Part shown: in pieces, positions 45,931 through 54,168 of the stretch
How the letters are laid out: each line of letters begins with the position of its first letter
How positions within the stretch are numbered: the first letter of the stretch is position 1
NCBI RefSeq assembly: GCF_009764645.1
Contig: NZ_RWIM01000205.1
Location: 1-64,000 of the forward strand
Length of the DNA: 64,000 bases
Direction of reading: 5' to 3'
DNA from: Pseudomonas sp. PB106
Lineage (GTDB): Bacteria > Pseudomonadota > Gammaproteobacteria > Pseudomonadales > Pseudomonadaceae
The notes under the pieces: generated by a model
Databases searched by the model: none
The model's input: the letters and a program-made list of their open reading frames with translations, nothing else
Told to the model about the DNA's origin: nothing
Made by a program: the position numbers and the translations under genes

Positions 45931-46894
45931 GGCGGGTCCTTCCGGCGCACAGCAGGTAAATGGCGACGATCAGCCACAGGGCGGCGCCGACGGCATATTT
46001 GATCTGCGGGGTGACGCTGGTTTTCGATGACCAGTAGGCCTCGATAAACGCTGCGATCAACAGGAACAACATCACCCCGCAGACCAACAGCACGCTTTTG
46101 CGTGCCGCCACGCGCAATGACTCCCCGCGTGTGAGGCGTCCCGGCGCAATCAATGCCCAGCCGAGTTTCAACCCCGCCGCGCCCGCCAGGGCAATTGCCG
46201 TCAGCTCGAAAGCCCCGTGACCGATGACGAACGACCAGAAGGTCTGACCGAAACCGATCTCGCTCAGATACCCGGCCACCGCACCGATGACCATGCCGTT
46301 GTAGAACAGGAAGAACGCGCTGCCCACGCCCAGCAGCAAACCACTGGCGAAGGTCTGGAAGGCAATGCCGATGTTGTGCATCACGTAGTAGCCGAACATC
46401 ACCCAGTCTTCGCTGGCCGCGCGTTCGATGGGGCGGCCCAGATGACCGGCGACAGGGTCGTACATGCCTTGCGTCTCGCGTACCTGATCAGCGGGAATCA
46501 GGTGGAAGATCAGGTCGGGAAACAGGTATACCAGCACACCGACGCCGATCAGGCTGCCGAAAAACAGCAACCCGGCGCCGAGTACAAAACGCCATTCGGC
46601 ACGCACCAGTCGCGGGAAATCGGCCAGGACGAACCCGAGCAGGTTGGCGGCGAGTCGACTGCGATGACGGTAAAGTTGTTGGTGGCCACGCAGGACTTGC
46701 TGTTGCAGCGAGTCGATCAGAAAGCTGCTGTAACCACGTTCCTGTGCCAGCGCCAGTTGCTGGCAAAGTCGCCGATAGGCCTTGGGGAAGCCGGCGACTT
46801 GTGAGGTGTCCTTGCCATGTTCAAGGCGTTCCAGGGCGAGAGTGAAACGCTCCCATTCGGCCTTGTGGTGATTTTCGAAAAGGCTCTGCTTCAT
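45917..46894 (-). CDS. Stage II sporulation protein M-like (SpoIIM/DUF95) membrane protein
   Basis: A 325-aa membrane protein. After a ~100-residue helical head come about five hydrophobic segments, including the SpoIIM signature region (YYVMHNIGIAFQTFASGLLLGVG and HGAFELTAIALAGAAGLKLGWA). In non-sporulating bacteria this family is of unknown function and is often coupled to RDD and MoxR genes, as here. The ATG overlaps the RDD stop (ATGA). Confidence 0.88.
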   Translation of the reverse strand: MKQSLFENHHKAEWERFTLALERLEHGKDTSQVAGFPKAYRRLCQQLALAQERGYSSFLIDSLQQQVLRGHQQLYRHRSRLAANLLGFVLADFPRLVRAEWRFVLGAGLLFFGSLIGVGVLVYLFPDLIFHLIPADQVRETQGMYDPVAGHLGRPIERAASEDWVMFGYYVMHNIGIAFQTFASGLLLGVGSAFFLFYNGMVIGAVAGYLSEIGFGQTFWSFVIGHGAFELTAIALAGAAGLKLGWALIAPGRLTRGESLRVAARKSVLLVCGVMLFLLIAAFIEAYWSSKTSVTPQIKYAVGAALWLIVAIYLLCAGRTRHAPE

Positions 46895-47616
46895 GTTGGC
46901 CCCAGCAAGCCGCGAGCGATGCCGTTGAGTTCCGTGATCGCTCTGGGGGCCGAAATATGCAGCGGCTGCGCCAACAGTGCAGCCAACTCGTTGGCCCGTT
47001 CCGCGGACAGCTCGTTCTGGCGCTCGGCGAAACCGAGCACGGCGCGTTGTTCGCTGAGGGTCAGTGCAACCGGGGATCGCCGGGCTTCGGCGTCAGGCAA
47101 TTGCGGGCGCTGCAGAGGCTTTTCGCTGTAAACCACCAAGGTGCCGGCGGCGATGTCGCCGAGGCGTTTGAAGGTCGGATGTTGCAGGCAACTGATGGCG
47201 CCGAAGAAATAGCCGAATGGCAGCAGATCGACAAAGCGCAGCAGATTGCGCAGCAGCGAAGCGGACCAGCCGACCGGCGTGCCGTCATCGTGCACCACCC
47301 GCAGGCCCATCCATTGTTTGCCCGGTGAACGGCCCTGGCGCAGCACTTCGAACAGCACCATGTACCACCAGCTCACCGCGAACAGCAGCAGCGAGCCCAG
47401 CCCCATGCCGAGTTTGCCGAGGAAGGCGAGGGCAATGAACAGGGCGCCGAGAATCAGCCCACGCAGGGCGAGATCGATGGTGAACGCCACGGCCCGTACC
47501 ATCAACCCGGCCGGACGCAATGGCAGGTCGATGCCTTCCGGCGTTTCGACCTGATGCCGCGTGTCCAGCGGCGGGGCCAGCGGTGCTTTCCTTGGCGGTG
47601 CTGTCGGCTCGAGCAT
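46891..47616 (-). CDS. RDD-family membrane protein
   Basis: A 241-aa protein with the RDD core (RAVAFTIDLALRGLILGALF; GKQWMGLRVVHDDGTPVG) and three or four hydrophobic segments. RDD proteins are thought to move small molecules or ions; no substrate can be assigned. The ATG ending at 47616 has AGGA five bases away; an upstream TTG would add 11 residues. It is the first gene of the six-gene operon and diverges from sbcB across ~180 bp. Confidence 0.85.
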   Translation of the reverse strand: MLEPTAPPRKAPLAPPLDTRHQVETPEGIDLPLRPAGLMVRAVAFTIDLALRGLILGALFIALAFLGKLGMGLGSLLLFAVSWWYMVLFEVLRQGRSPGKQWMGLRVVHDDGTPVGWSASLLRNLLRFVDLLPFGYFFGAISCLQHPTFKRLGDIAAGTLVVYSEKPLQRPQLPDAEARRSPVALTLSEQRAVLGFAERQNELSAERANELAALLAQPLHISAPRAITELNGIARGLLGPT

Positions 47617-47797
47617 GGGCTTCCTGATGTTGGCCTGTTCGGGGTGCAAGTGAGTCCGATGCTAGCAGCCTCTCGGGGGAAAACGACATAACTATGTATT
47701 GCACATCATGTGAGGCAAGCTGCTTGAATGACGCGAGGCTGGCCGCGACAGCGGTTGAGCGCCTAGACTTCGCCGATCTTCAGTTCAGGAACCGCCC

Positions 47798-49228
47798 GTG
47801 ACTTCCATCTTCTGGTACGACTACGAGACCACCGGCATCATTCCCCGTAGCGACCGCCCGCTGCAGGTGGCCGGGATTCGCACCGACCACGCGCTCAACG
47901 AAATCGACGAGCCGGTCAATCTCTATTGCCAGCCCAGCGAAGACATCCTGCCGCACCCGGCCGCGTGCGCTATCACCGGTATCACCCCCGGCCAGCTCGC
48001 CGAAAAGGGCTTGAGCGAAGCCGATTTCATGACCCGGGTGCACGCGCAACTGGCTGCACCGGGCACCTGCGGCGCGGGTTACAACACCTTGCGTTTCGAC
48101 GACGAGATGACCCGTTACAGCCTGTATCGCAATTTCTTCGATCCTTACGCGCGTGAGTGGCAGGGCGGCAACAGTCGCTGGGACCTGATCGATGTGGTAC
48201 GCGCCGCCTACGCGTTGCGCCCCGATGGCCTGGTCTGGCCCACCGATGGCGAGGGCCGCGTGAGTCTCAAGCTCGAGCGCCTGACCGCAGCCAACAATAT
48301 CGATCACGGGCACGCTCACGAAGCCTTGTCGGACGTGCGCGCAACCATCGCGCTGGCTAAATTGATTCGCGAGAAACAGCCGAAACTCTATGACTGGCTA
48401 TTTCAGTTGCGCAGCAAACAGAAAGTGATGGATCAGATCCGTCTGTTGCAGCCACTGGTACACATCTCGGGGCGTTTCTCGGCGGCGCGCAGCTATGTCG
48501 GCGTCGTGCTGCCAATGGCCTGGCACCCGAAAAACCGCAATGCCTTGATCGTCTGCGATCTGCATCTGGACCCGCAGGGTTTGCTCGACCTCGATGCCCA
48601 GACCCTGCGCCAGCGTCTGTACACCCGCCGCGATGATTTGCTCGAAGGCGAATTGCCGGTGCCGCTCAAGCTGATTCACATCAACCGCTGTCCGGTCGTG
48701 GCGCCACTCTCGGTATTGCGTACGCAGGATCAGCAACGGCTGGGCCTGGACATGGCGCTGTATCAGCAGCGCGCGCTGCGACTAACTGACGCACAACAAC
48801 TTTGGAAAGATAAAATATCGGCCATTTATGCCAGCGAAGATTTCACCCCGAGTGAGGATCCGGAACAACAGTTGTACGACGGATTTATCGGTGATCGCGA
48901 TCGGCGTCTATGCGAACAAGTGAGAACGGCTGACCCTGCACAATTAGCGCAAGAGCAATGGCCTTTCGATGATGAACGTTTACCCGAATTACTCTTTCGA
49001 TATCGAGCGCGCAACTTTGCCGAGACGTTGAATTCTGAAGAGCAAGAACGCTGGCGGATATTTTGTCAGCAGCGTTTGTCCGACCCAAAATGGGGCGCGC
49101 CGAATACCTTGAATTCATTTGCAGAGGCAGCAGAGCAATGGCTGGTAAGTGCATCGCCGATGCAGAGAGAGGTGCTCACTGAATGGCAGAAGTATGTCGA
49201 GGCATTACGCAAACGTTTGAATCTTTGA
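47798..49228 (+). CDS. sbcB: Exodeoxyribonuclease I
   Basis: A 476-aa 3'-5' single-strand DNA exonuclease used in recombination and mismatch repair. The DEDD exonuclease domain is intact: FYDYETTGI (first acidic pair), GYNTLRFDDEMTRY (ExoII) and HEALSDVRATIALAKLI (ExoIII). The SH3-like and C-terminal helical domains follow. The GTG start has CAGGAAC upstream. Codon use changes at about 48780: the C-terminal third is noticeably richer in A/T-ending codons than the rest (see findings). It ends at a terminator shared with the convergent mvaT. Confidence 0.94.
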   Translation: MTSIFWYDYETTGIIPRSDRPLQVAGIRTDHALNEIDEPVNLYCQPSEDILPHPAACAITGITPGQLAEKGLSEADFMTRVHAQLAAPGTCGAGYNTLRFDDEMTRYSLYRNFFDPYAREWQGGNSRWDLIDVVRAAYALRPDGLVWPTDGEGRVSLKLERLTAANNIDHGHAHEALSDVRATIALAKLIREKQPKLYDWLFQLRSKQKVMDQIRLLQPLVHISGRFSAARSYVGVVLPMAWHPKNRNALIVCDLHLDPQGLLDLDAQTLRQRLYTRRDDLLEGELPVPLKLIHINRCPVVAPLSVLRTQDQQRLGLDMALYQQRALRLTDAQQLWKDKISAIYASEDFTPSEDPEQQLYDGFIGDRDRRLCEQVRTADPAQLAQEQWPFDDERLPELLFRYRARNFAETLNSEEQERWRIFCQQRLSDPKWGAPNTLNSFAEAAEQWLVSASPMQREVLTEWQKYVEALRKRLNL

Positions 49229-49265
49229 AATCGAACATGACCGCGGTTAAATTCCGCGCATAAAA

Positions 49266-49289
49266 AAACGCCAGCATTCGCTGGCGTTT
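49266..49289. terminator. Bidirectional terminator between sbcB and mvaT
   Basis: A 10-bp stem (AAACGCCAGC/GCTGGCGTTT) with an ATTC loop is flanked by a T-rich tract on the plus strand and an A-rich one in front, so it can serve both convergent genes. Confidence 0.9.
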
Positions 49290-49326
49290 CTTTTTATCGC
49301 AGACGGGGCTGCGATGCGATTGCGGC

Positions 49327-49704
49327 TTAGCCCAGCAGGGTAGCCCAGCCTTCAACCACGTCACCGCCCCACTTGGCTTTCCACTCTTTCAGAGTTTTGT
49401 GGTTGCCACCTTTGGTTTCGATGACTTCGCCGTTGTGCGGGTTTTTGTATTGTTTAACTTTGCGAGCACGCTTGGTGCCGGTAGTTTTGACTGCGCCGCC
49501 ACGTACTGCTTTGGTTTTTGCTTCCGGGTCCAGCAGCGCGATGATGTCACGCAGGGACTTGGAGTATTCGCCCATCAGGGTGCGCAGTTTGCCTTCGAAT
49601 TCCAGCTCGGCTTGCAGTTTGTCGTCTTGCGACAGGTTCTTCAAACGGGCCTGCAGCTCTTTGATAGCTTCTTCGGTGGCGCGATATTCGTTGATCAAGG
49701 ACAT
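49327..49704 (-). CDS. mvaT: H-NS-like nucleoid silencer MvaT
   Basis: A 125-aa xenogeneic silencer of Pseudomonas. The N-terminal half is the coiled oligomerisation region (MSLINEYRATEEAIKELQARL). The C-terminal half is the AT-rich-DNA binding domain (YKNPHNGEVIETKGGNHKTLKEW). I start at the ATG ending at 49704, which has AAGG upstream and gives the usual length; a longer reading to 49776 lacks support. MvaT represses horizontally acquired, AT-rich genes, so it is a natural candidate to silence the Tc-associated cassettes seen here. Confidence 0.96.
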   Translation of the reverse strand: MSLINEYRATEEAIKELQARLKNLSQDDKLQAELEFEGKLRTLMGEYSKSLRDIIALLDPEAKTKAVRGGAVKTTGTKRARKVKQYKNPHNGEVIETKGGNHKTLKEWKAKWGGDVVEGWATLLG

Positions 49705-49752
49705 GATTACTACCTTATGTAGAATGCTGAATGGCAGGGGGACAGTGCCGCA

Positions 49753-49781
49753 ATAATAGTCAGGCTGTTTCATCAAGTAAA
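49753..49781 (-). promoter_or_regulatory. Sigma-70 promoter of mvaT
   Basis: On the minus strand TTTACT (49781-49776) and TATTAT (49758-49753) are separated by 17 bases. The predicted start near 49746 gives a leader of about 40 bases. Confidence 0.6.
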
Positions 49782-50042
49782 CATTTAACCGGGGTTTTTA
49801 TTTAAATTAGTTACGAGAAACAGCCACCCTTTGAATATTCAGTTAAATAGTGTGATCCAGTCATCACAGATATTCACAGTTGTCGGATCAAACCTCGCCA
49901 TTAGAGCGCCATCACCCTGTCGATTGCCCCGTCGAAAACCCCTGCGACGAGAGCCTGCCGGCGCCAATGGTCATCAATACTGCAGTTTTCCTGCGCAGTC
50001 GCTAGAATGGCGGCCTTTGCGAAGTTCTGGAGTTTCCCCCTC
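49782..50042. other. AT-rich intergenic region between mvaT and purU
   Basis: The gap upstream of both divergent genes is AT-rich next to mvaT (49785-49880) and becomes GC-rich toward purU. It should hold the purU promoter, but I cannot pick a convincing pair of hexamers. No open frame here has coding character. Confidence 0.4.
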
Positions 50043-50891
50043 ATGCGCACCTATCGTCTGGTGATTTCTTGCCCGGACCGCGTTGGCATCGTTGCCAAAG
50101 TCAGTAACTTTCTGGCAGCCCACAATGGCTGGATCACCGAAGCGAGCCACCACTCGGATAATCAGGTCGGCTGGTTCTTCATGCGTCACGAAATTCGTGC
50201 CGATTCGTTGCCGTTTGGAATCGAAGTGTTGCGCGAGAAGTTCGCGCCAATCGCCGAAGAGTTCTCGATGGACTGGCGTATCACCGACACCGAGCAGAAA
50301 AAACGTGTGGTATTGATGGCCAGCCGCGAATCGCACTGCCTCGCGGACTTGCTGCACCGCTGGCACAGCGACGAACTGGACTGCGAAATTTCCTGCGTGA
50401 TTTCCAACCATGATGACCTGCGCAGCATGGTCGAGTGGCACGGCATTCCTTATTACCATGTCCCGGTCAATCCGCAGGACAAGCAACCGGCCTTCGACGA
50501 AGTGTCGCGTCTGGTCAAACAGCACGACGCTGAAGTGGTGGTGCTGGCGCGCTACATGCAGATCCTGCCACCGGACATGTGCCGTGAATACGCACATAAG
50601 GTGATCAACATTCACCACAGCTTCCTGCCATCGTTCGTCGGCGCCAAGCCGTACCACCAGGCTTCCCTGCGTGGCGTGAAACTGATCGGCGCGACCTGCC
50701 ACTATGTGACCGAAGAGCTGGATGCCGGCCCGATCATCGAGCAGGACGTGGTGCGTGTCAGCCACAGCGACAGCATTGAAGACATGGTGCGTTTCGGCCG
50801 TGACGTCGAGAAGATGGTGTTGGCCCGTGGCCTGCGTTATCACCTCGAGGATCGCGTGCTGGTGCACGGCAACAAGACTGTAGTGTTCTGA
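50043..50891 (+). CDS. purU: Formyltetrahydrofolate deformylase
   Basis: A 282-aa enzyme that hydrolyses 10-formyl-tetrahydrofolate to formate and tetrahydrofolate, balancing one-carbon pools and feeding purine synthesis. The N-terminal ACT domain (RLVISCPDRVGIVAKVSNFL) precedes a formyltransferase-fold catalytic domain (LARYMQILP, INIHHSFLPSFVGAKPYHQA, GATCHYVTEELDAGPII). The catalytic Asn-His-Asp set is visible in INIHHSFLP and EELDAGPI. The ATG at 50043 has GGAG upstream. Confidence 0.95.
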   Translation: MRTYRLVISCPDRVGIVAKVSNFLAAHNGWITEASHHSDNQVGWFFMRHEIRADSLPFGIEVLREKFAPIAEEFSMDWRITDTEQKKRVVLMASRESHCLADLLHRWHSDELDCEISCVISNHDDLRSMVEWHGIPYYHVPVNPQDKQPAFDEVSRLVKQHDAEVVVLARYMQILPPDMCREYAHKVINIHHSFLPSFVGAKPYHQASLRGVKLIGATCHYVTEELDAGPIIEQDVVRVSHSDSIEDMVRFGRDVEKMVLARGLRYHLEDRVLVHGNKTVVF

Positions 50892-50917
50892 TCTAACTCA
50901 CGCAGACTTGATAAACC

Positions 50918-50957
50918 AAGGGCTTGGGCGTTCAATCGCTCAAGCCCTTTGTTTTTT
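50918..50957 (+). terminator. Rho-independent terminator of purU
   Basis: AAGGGCTTG and CAAGCCCTT arms (with a further GCG/CGC pair inside) are followed by TGTTTTTT. It lies 27 bases after the purU stop and just before the ribosome site of the next small gene. Confidence 0.88.
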
Positions 50958-50976
50958 GATATCCGAGGACATGCTC

Positions 50977-51153
50977 ATGAGTGATCCACTGGACAAAGCC
51001 ACTTCCAAAGCGCCCGCGACGTTGGGCGAGGGATGTCTGAGTCGCTATGACCCGGATGACCTGAGTCCTGAAGACGGCACCGAGTTTCCGGACGCCGCGC
51101 AATTGTGGGAACAACTCAAAGAACAACAGGAAGAAACTAAGAAGTCTGTCTGA
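50977..51153 (+). CDS. Small acidic hypothetical protein
   Basis: A 58-aa acidic soluble protein (PDDLSPEDGTEFPDAAQLWEQLKEQQEE) of unknown function. GAGG lies 8 bases before the ATG at 50977; an ATG at 50971 is a close alternative. The gene begins right after the purU terminator, so it needs its own promoter or readthrough. Its last 17 bases overlap the 3' end of the converging flippase-like gene. Coding status rests on the good ribosome site and GC-rich third positions. Confidence 0.6.
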   Translation: MSDPLDKATSKAPATLGEGCLSRYDPDDLSPEDGTEFPDAAQLWEQLKEQQEETKKSV

Positions 51154-52135
51154 CGCTCATCAACTTCTTCAACAACGGCCGACCCAGCATCAACAGAAAC
51201 ACCGGGCCACCGACCAACAGATAGAAGTAATACGTCACCACTCGCCAGATCAGGATCGCCGCCGCTGCTGTGGATTTACCCACCAGCGGCGCCAGCAGTG
51301 CCGCCGAAGTCAATTCCGCCGCCCCGGCACCGCCCGGCAACAGACTGAATTGCCCGGCGCCGAGCGACAGCATCTGCACCAGAAAACTCCAGGCCCACTG
51401 CAAGTCCGCGCCGAGCCCGCGCAACGCCAGATACAATACGCTGTAGCGCAGCAACCAATGCACGCACGTCAGGGCAAACACTTTGACCAGTGTTTGCCAA
51501 GGCAACTTCAAGGTGTCGGTGAATGCCGCGAGAAAGTGCAGCAACTTGCGCGCCCAGCGCCGTCGAGTCATGGCGCTGACGTTCATCCTGGCCAACAAGT
51601 GCCCGCTCAGGCGAATCAAGGCGCGGTGATAACGCGCCACCAGCACGCAACTGAACAACCCACCAAACAACGACACCGCGCTGACCATCAGCAGCCATTC
51701 CAGGCGATCGCTGAGGTGCTGAAACAGCGCGTAAATCAGAATCCCGCTCAGCGCACAAAGAAAGAACAGCAGATCGCTCAGTTGATCCATGGCGAACACC
51801 GCGCTGCCCCGCGCCGGGCGCACACCGCTACGGGCAAGCAGGGCCATGATTGTCAACGGCCCGCCACTGCCGCCGGGTGTGGCGCAGTAGGCGAATTCGG
51901 CGGCCATCACCACGCCGAGACTTTTCAGCGGCGTGACCCGGTCGCGCTGATCGCCGAGCAACAGACGCAAACGCAGGGTGTTGATGCCCCAGCAGAGCAG
52001 AATCATGCCGAACATGATCAACAACCACTGCAGCGGAAAACTTTGCAGACGCGTCCAGGTGTCGCCACCGCCGAGTACGATCGGGATCAGCACGGCCGCG
52101 AGCAGGCCGATCAGCAACAAAACACTGCGGCTCAT
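51137..52135 (-). CDS. Multi-pass membrane protein, lysylphosphatidylglycerol-synthase TM (flippase-like) family
   Basis: A 332-aa inner-membrane protein with about eight hydrophobic segments and the family landmarks ATPGGSGGPLTIMAL and FSLLPGGAGAAELTSAALL, as in the membrane domain of MprF/AglD-type proteins. It lacks the soluble synthase domain, so a lipid-translocating role is more likely than aminoacyl transfer. Its ATG overlaps the stop of the deacetylase gene by 4 bases, in an operon with a glycosyltransferase, which points to modification of a lipid or glycolipid. Confidence 0.85.
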   Translation of the reverse strand: MSRSVLLLIGLLAAVLIPIVLGGGDTWTRLQSFPLQWLLIMFGMILLCWGINTLRLRLLLGDQRDRVTPLKSLGVVMAAEFAYCATPGGSGGPLTIMALLARSGVRPARGSAVFAMDQLSDLLFFLCALSGILIYALFQHLSDRLEWLLMVSAVSLFGGLFSCVLVARYHRALIRLSGHLLARMNVSAMTRRRWARKLLHFLAAFTDTLKLPWQTLVKVFALTCVHWLLRYSVLYLALRGLGADLQWAWSFLVQMLSLGAGQFSLLPGGAGAAELTSAALLAPLVGKSTAAAAILIWRVVTYYFYLLVGGPVFLLMLGRPLLKKLMSVRQTS

Positions 52136-52908
52136 GCGGCGCGTTCCAGTTGACCGCGCTGTCGGGCGAGCCAGTTGATTTTGGTCATCGGTTCGCGTCC
52201 TTCGGCGAGCAAACGTTCAAGGGTGTGCAGCCAGTAATCTCGGGAAAAACCGTGACGCATGTCCACGGGGTGCAAGCCTAGCCGAATCACCGGCGCCTCG
52301 CGCCAGCGCTGCTCACGCTGTTCGCTGACCAGCTTCGACAAGCCCCGACGCCAGGCGCTGCGGGCGCTCCAGACCAGACCCGGCGCGTCCATGGCGGTGA
52401 ATTCCGGTAATCGATAAAGATGCTGAGGATCACTGGTGTAGCTCAGCGGCAATTCGCGCAGAGCCTGGCGGGTGCCATCGCTCATCAACCACGCCGGGGC
52501 GACAAAACCGTGCAGGGGCCAGTCATGGCGCTGGAACACGTCGATGCCGGCACGCAAGCGGGCGAGGGCGGCTTCACGGGACAAACCATAGAACTCGCCT
52601 TCATGGGTGTAAATGCGGCGCATGAACCAATCGCGCGGCGTGGATGGGGTGGGCTCCTGGTCGTCGTGGAAATACCCGTGCAACGCCAACTCATCGCCAC
52701 GGGCGACGCGCTCATCGAGCATTCGACAGAACGCCGGATGGTCGTCGAGGGCACCACGGCGGTGGAAATCCGGCACCACCAGCCAGGTCATCGGCACATT
52801 GCCCAATGCATCAACGGCTTCGACAAAAGGTTGATAATCCGCCCACGTCGACGGCGCCACATCATGCAGCACCAGTAATACCGCGGGCGCACGCGAGGAC
52901 TCAAGCAT
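52132..52908 (-). CDS. DUF2334/polysaccharide-deacetylase family protein
   Basis: A 258-aa protein with the NodB-like fold of carbohydrate esterases: LLVLHDVAPSTW at the N terminus (metal-binding Asp region), DELALHGYFHDD (His motif) and IRLGLHPVDMRHG near the end. It probably removes acyl groups from a sugar substrate; the target is unknown. I start at the ATG ending at 52908, which overlaps the glycosyltransferase stop by 8 bases (ATGCTTGA). Longer readings run through the glycosyltransferase gene and are implausible. Confidence 0.85.
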   Translation of the reverse strand: MLESSRAPAVLLVLHDVAPSTWADYQPFVEAVDALGNVPMTWLVVPDFHRRGALDDHPAFCRMLDERVARGDELALHGYFHDDQEPTPSTPRDWFMRRIYTHEGEFYGLSREAALARLRAGIDVFQRHDWPLHGFVAPAWLMSDGTRQALRELPLSYTSDPQHLYRLPEFTAMDAPGLVWSARSAWRRGLSKLVSEQREQRWREAPVIRLGLHPVDMRHGFSRDYWLHTLERLLAEGREPMTKINWLARQRGQLERAA

Positions 52909-54013
52909 TGGCCACCCGTGGCAAGGTGTGGCCGAGGACGGCGTGATAGTGACTGAGCAGGCTGTCGACCACGGTGTCCCAAGCGTAATGGCGCTCCACG
53001 TGCTGCCGTGCTTGTTGACCGAGTTTTGCGCAGCTGCGGCTGTACAACTCGCGCACCGCATTGGCCATCGCCTGCGGATTGTTTGGCGCACACAGCAGAC
53101 CGCAGGATTCGTCGACGATTTCTTCGAACGCGCCGGCAGCGACAGCGACCACCGGAATGCCGCACGCCATGGCTTCGAGGATCACCAGACCAAAGGTTTC
53201 CTGATCACCGGCGTGCAGCAGTGCATCGGCACTGGCCATCAATCGCGCAACCTTCGGTGCCGGGCAGAATTCGTCGATCACCGTCACGTTATCCGGCACC
53301 AGCGCCGGCATCGATGAACCGACCAGCAGCAGGTGATAGCGCGGGCCGAGGCGCTGCATGCACTTGAGCAGCACCGGCAGGTTTTTCTCTTTGGAGCCGC
53401 GTCCGGCGAAAATCAGCAGACGCGTGTCTTCGGCCAGACCCAATTCTGCGCGCAGACCGGGATCACGAGCCTCGGGGTGGAAGGTTTGCAGATCCACACC
53501 CAGCGGTTGCACGTAGACGTTGCGCACGCCGAGGCCGATGAGTTTGTCGGCCATGACCTGGCTTGGCGCGAGCACGCGGTCGAAGTTGCCGTAAAGCCTG
53601 GTGACATAAGCCTCGACATTCGGTGTGACCCAATGGCCCATGCGATTGCTGACCAGCAACGGCAGGTCCGAGTGGTAGAAGCCGATGACCGGCACGTCCA
53701 GCGTCCGCCGTGCGTCCAGCGCCGCCCAAGCGGTGAGGTAGGGATCGCCGACTTCGATCAGATCCGGCTGCAAATCCTCCAGGACATTTCGCCAGGGAGC
53801 CAGACGCAGCGGAAAACGGTAACCCTTGCCGAAGGGCAAGGCCGGGGCCGGCACCGTGTAGAGGCCGTCGTGTTCGCCGAAGTCGGCGCCGGGGATCAGC
53901 AGGCTATGGCGAATACCGGGTCTGACACCCAACCGGCGGTGCTTGGCATCCAGATAAGTGCGCACGCCACCGCTGGCCGGGGCGTAGAACATGGTGATGT
54001 CGGCGATGTGCAC
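52901..54013 (-). CDS. GT4-type glycosyltransferase
   Basis: A 370-aa retaining glycosyltransferase of the GT-B fold. The N-terminal domain begins HIADITMFYAPASGGVRTYL; the C-terminal domain has LLIFAGRGSKEKNLPVLL and the donor-binding motif HAGDQETFGLVILEAMACGIPVV (E-x7-E). I use the GTG ending at 54013 because GGAGG is placed about 9 bases upstream; a TTG three codons earlier is possible but too close to that site. It leads a three-gene overlapping operon with the deacetylase and flippase-like protein, suggesting synthesis of a modified glycolipid. Confidence 0.88.
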   Translation of the reverse strand: MHIADITMFYAPASGGVRTYLDAKHRRLGVRPGIRHSLLIPGADFGEHDGLYTVPAPALPFGKGYRFPLRLAPWRNVLEDLQPDLIEVGDPYLTAWAALDARRTLDVPVIGFYHSDLPLLVSNRMGHWVTPNVEAYVTRLYGNFDRVLAPSQVMADKLIGLGVRNVYVQPLGVDLQTFHPEARDPGLRAELGLAEDTRLLIFAGRGSKEKNLPVLLKCMQRLGPRYHLLLVGSSMPALVPDNVTVIDEFCPAPKVARLMASADALLHAGDQETFGLVILEAMACGIPVVAVAAGAFEEIVDESCGLLCAPNNPQAMANAVRELYSRSCAKLGQQARQHVERHYAWDTVVDSLLSHYHAVLGHTLPRVANA

Positions 54014-54124
54014 GGTGATCAACCCTCCGCTGCTGAGTTCTCCCTTGGTTGACCTTTATCCAGAATAGATGTTCGGTCGGGATTGAGCGGTGGGGGTGCA
54101 GTGAGTTTTTGTGCTGTTTGAAAG

Positions 54125-54156
54125 GGCCCCTTCGCGAGCACGCTCGCGAAGGGGCC
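54125..54156. terminator. Perfect GC-rich hairpin after the chemoreceptor gene
   Basis: The 15-base arms (GGCCCCTTCGCGAGC and its complement) are separated by only 2 bases, 13 bases past the chemoreceptor stop. The flanking T-tract is poor. It can serve as a terminator for the minus-strand gene or be a REP-like unit. Confidence 0.6.
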
Positions 54157-54168
54157 GGCGAGCGCGCC

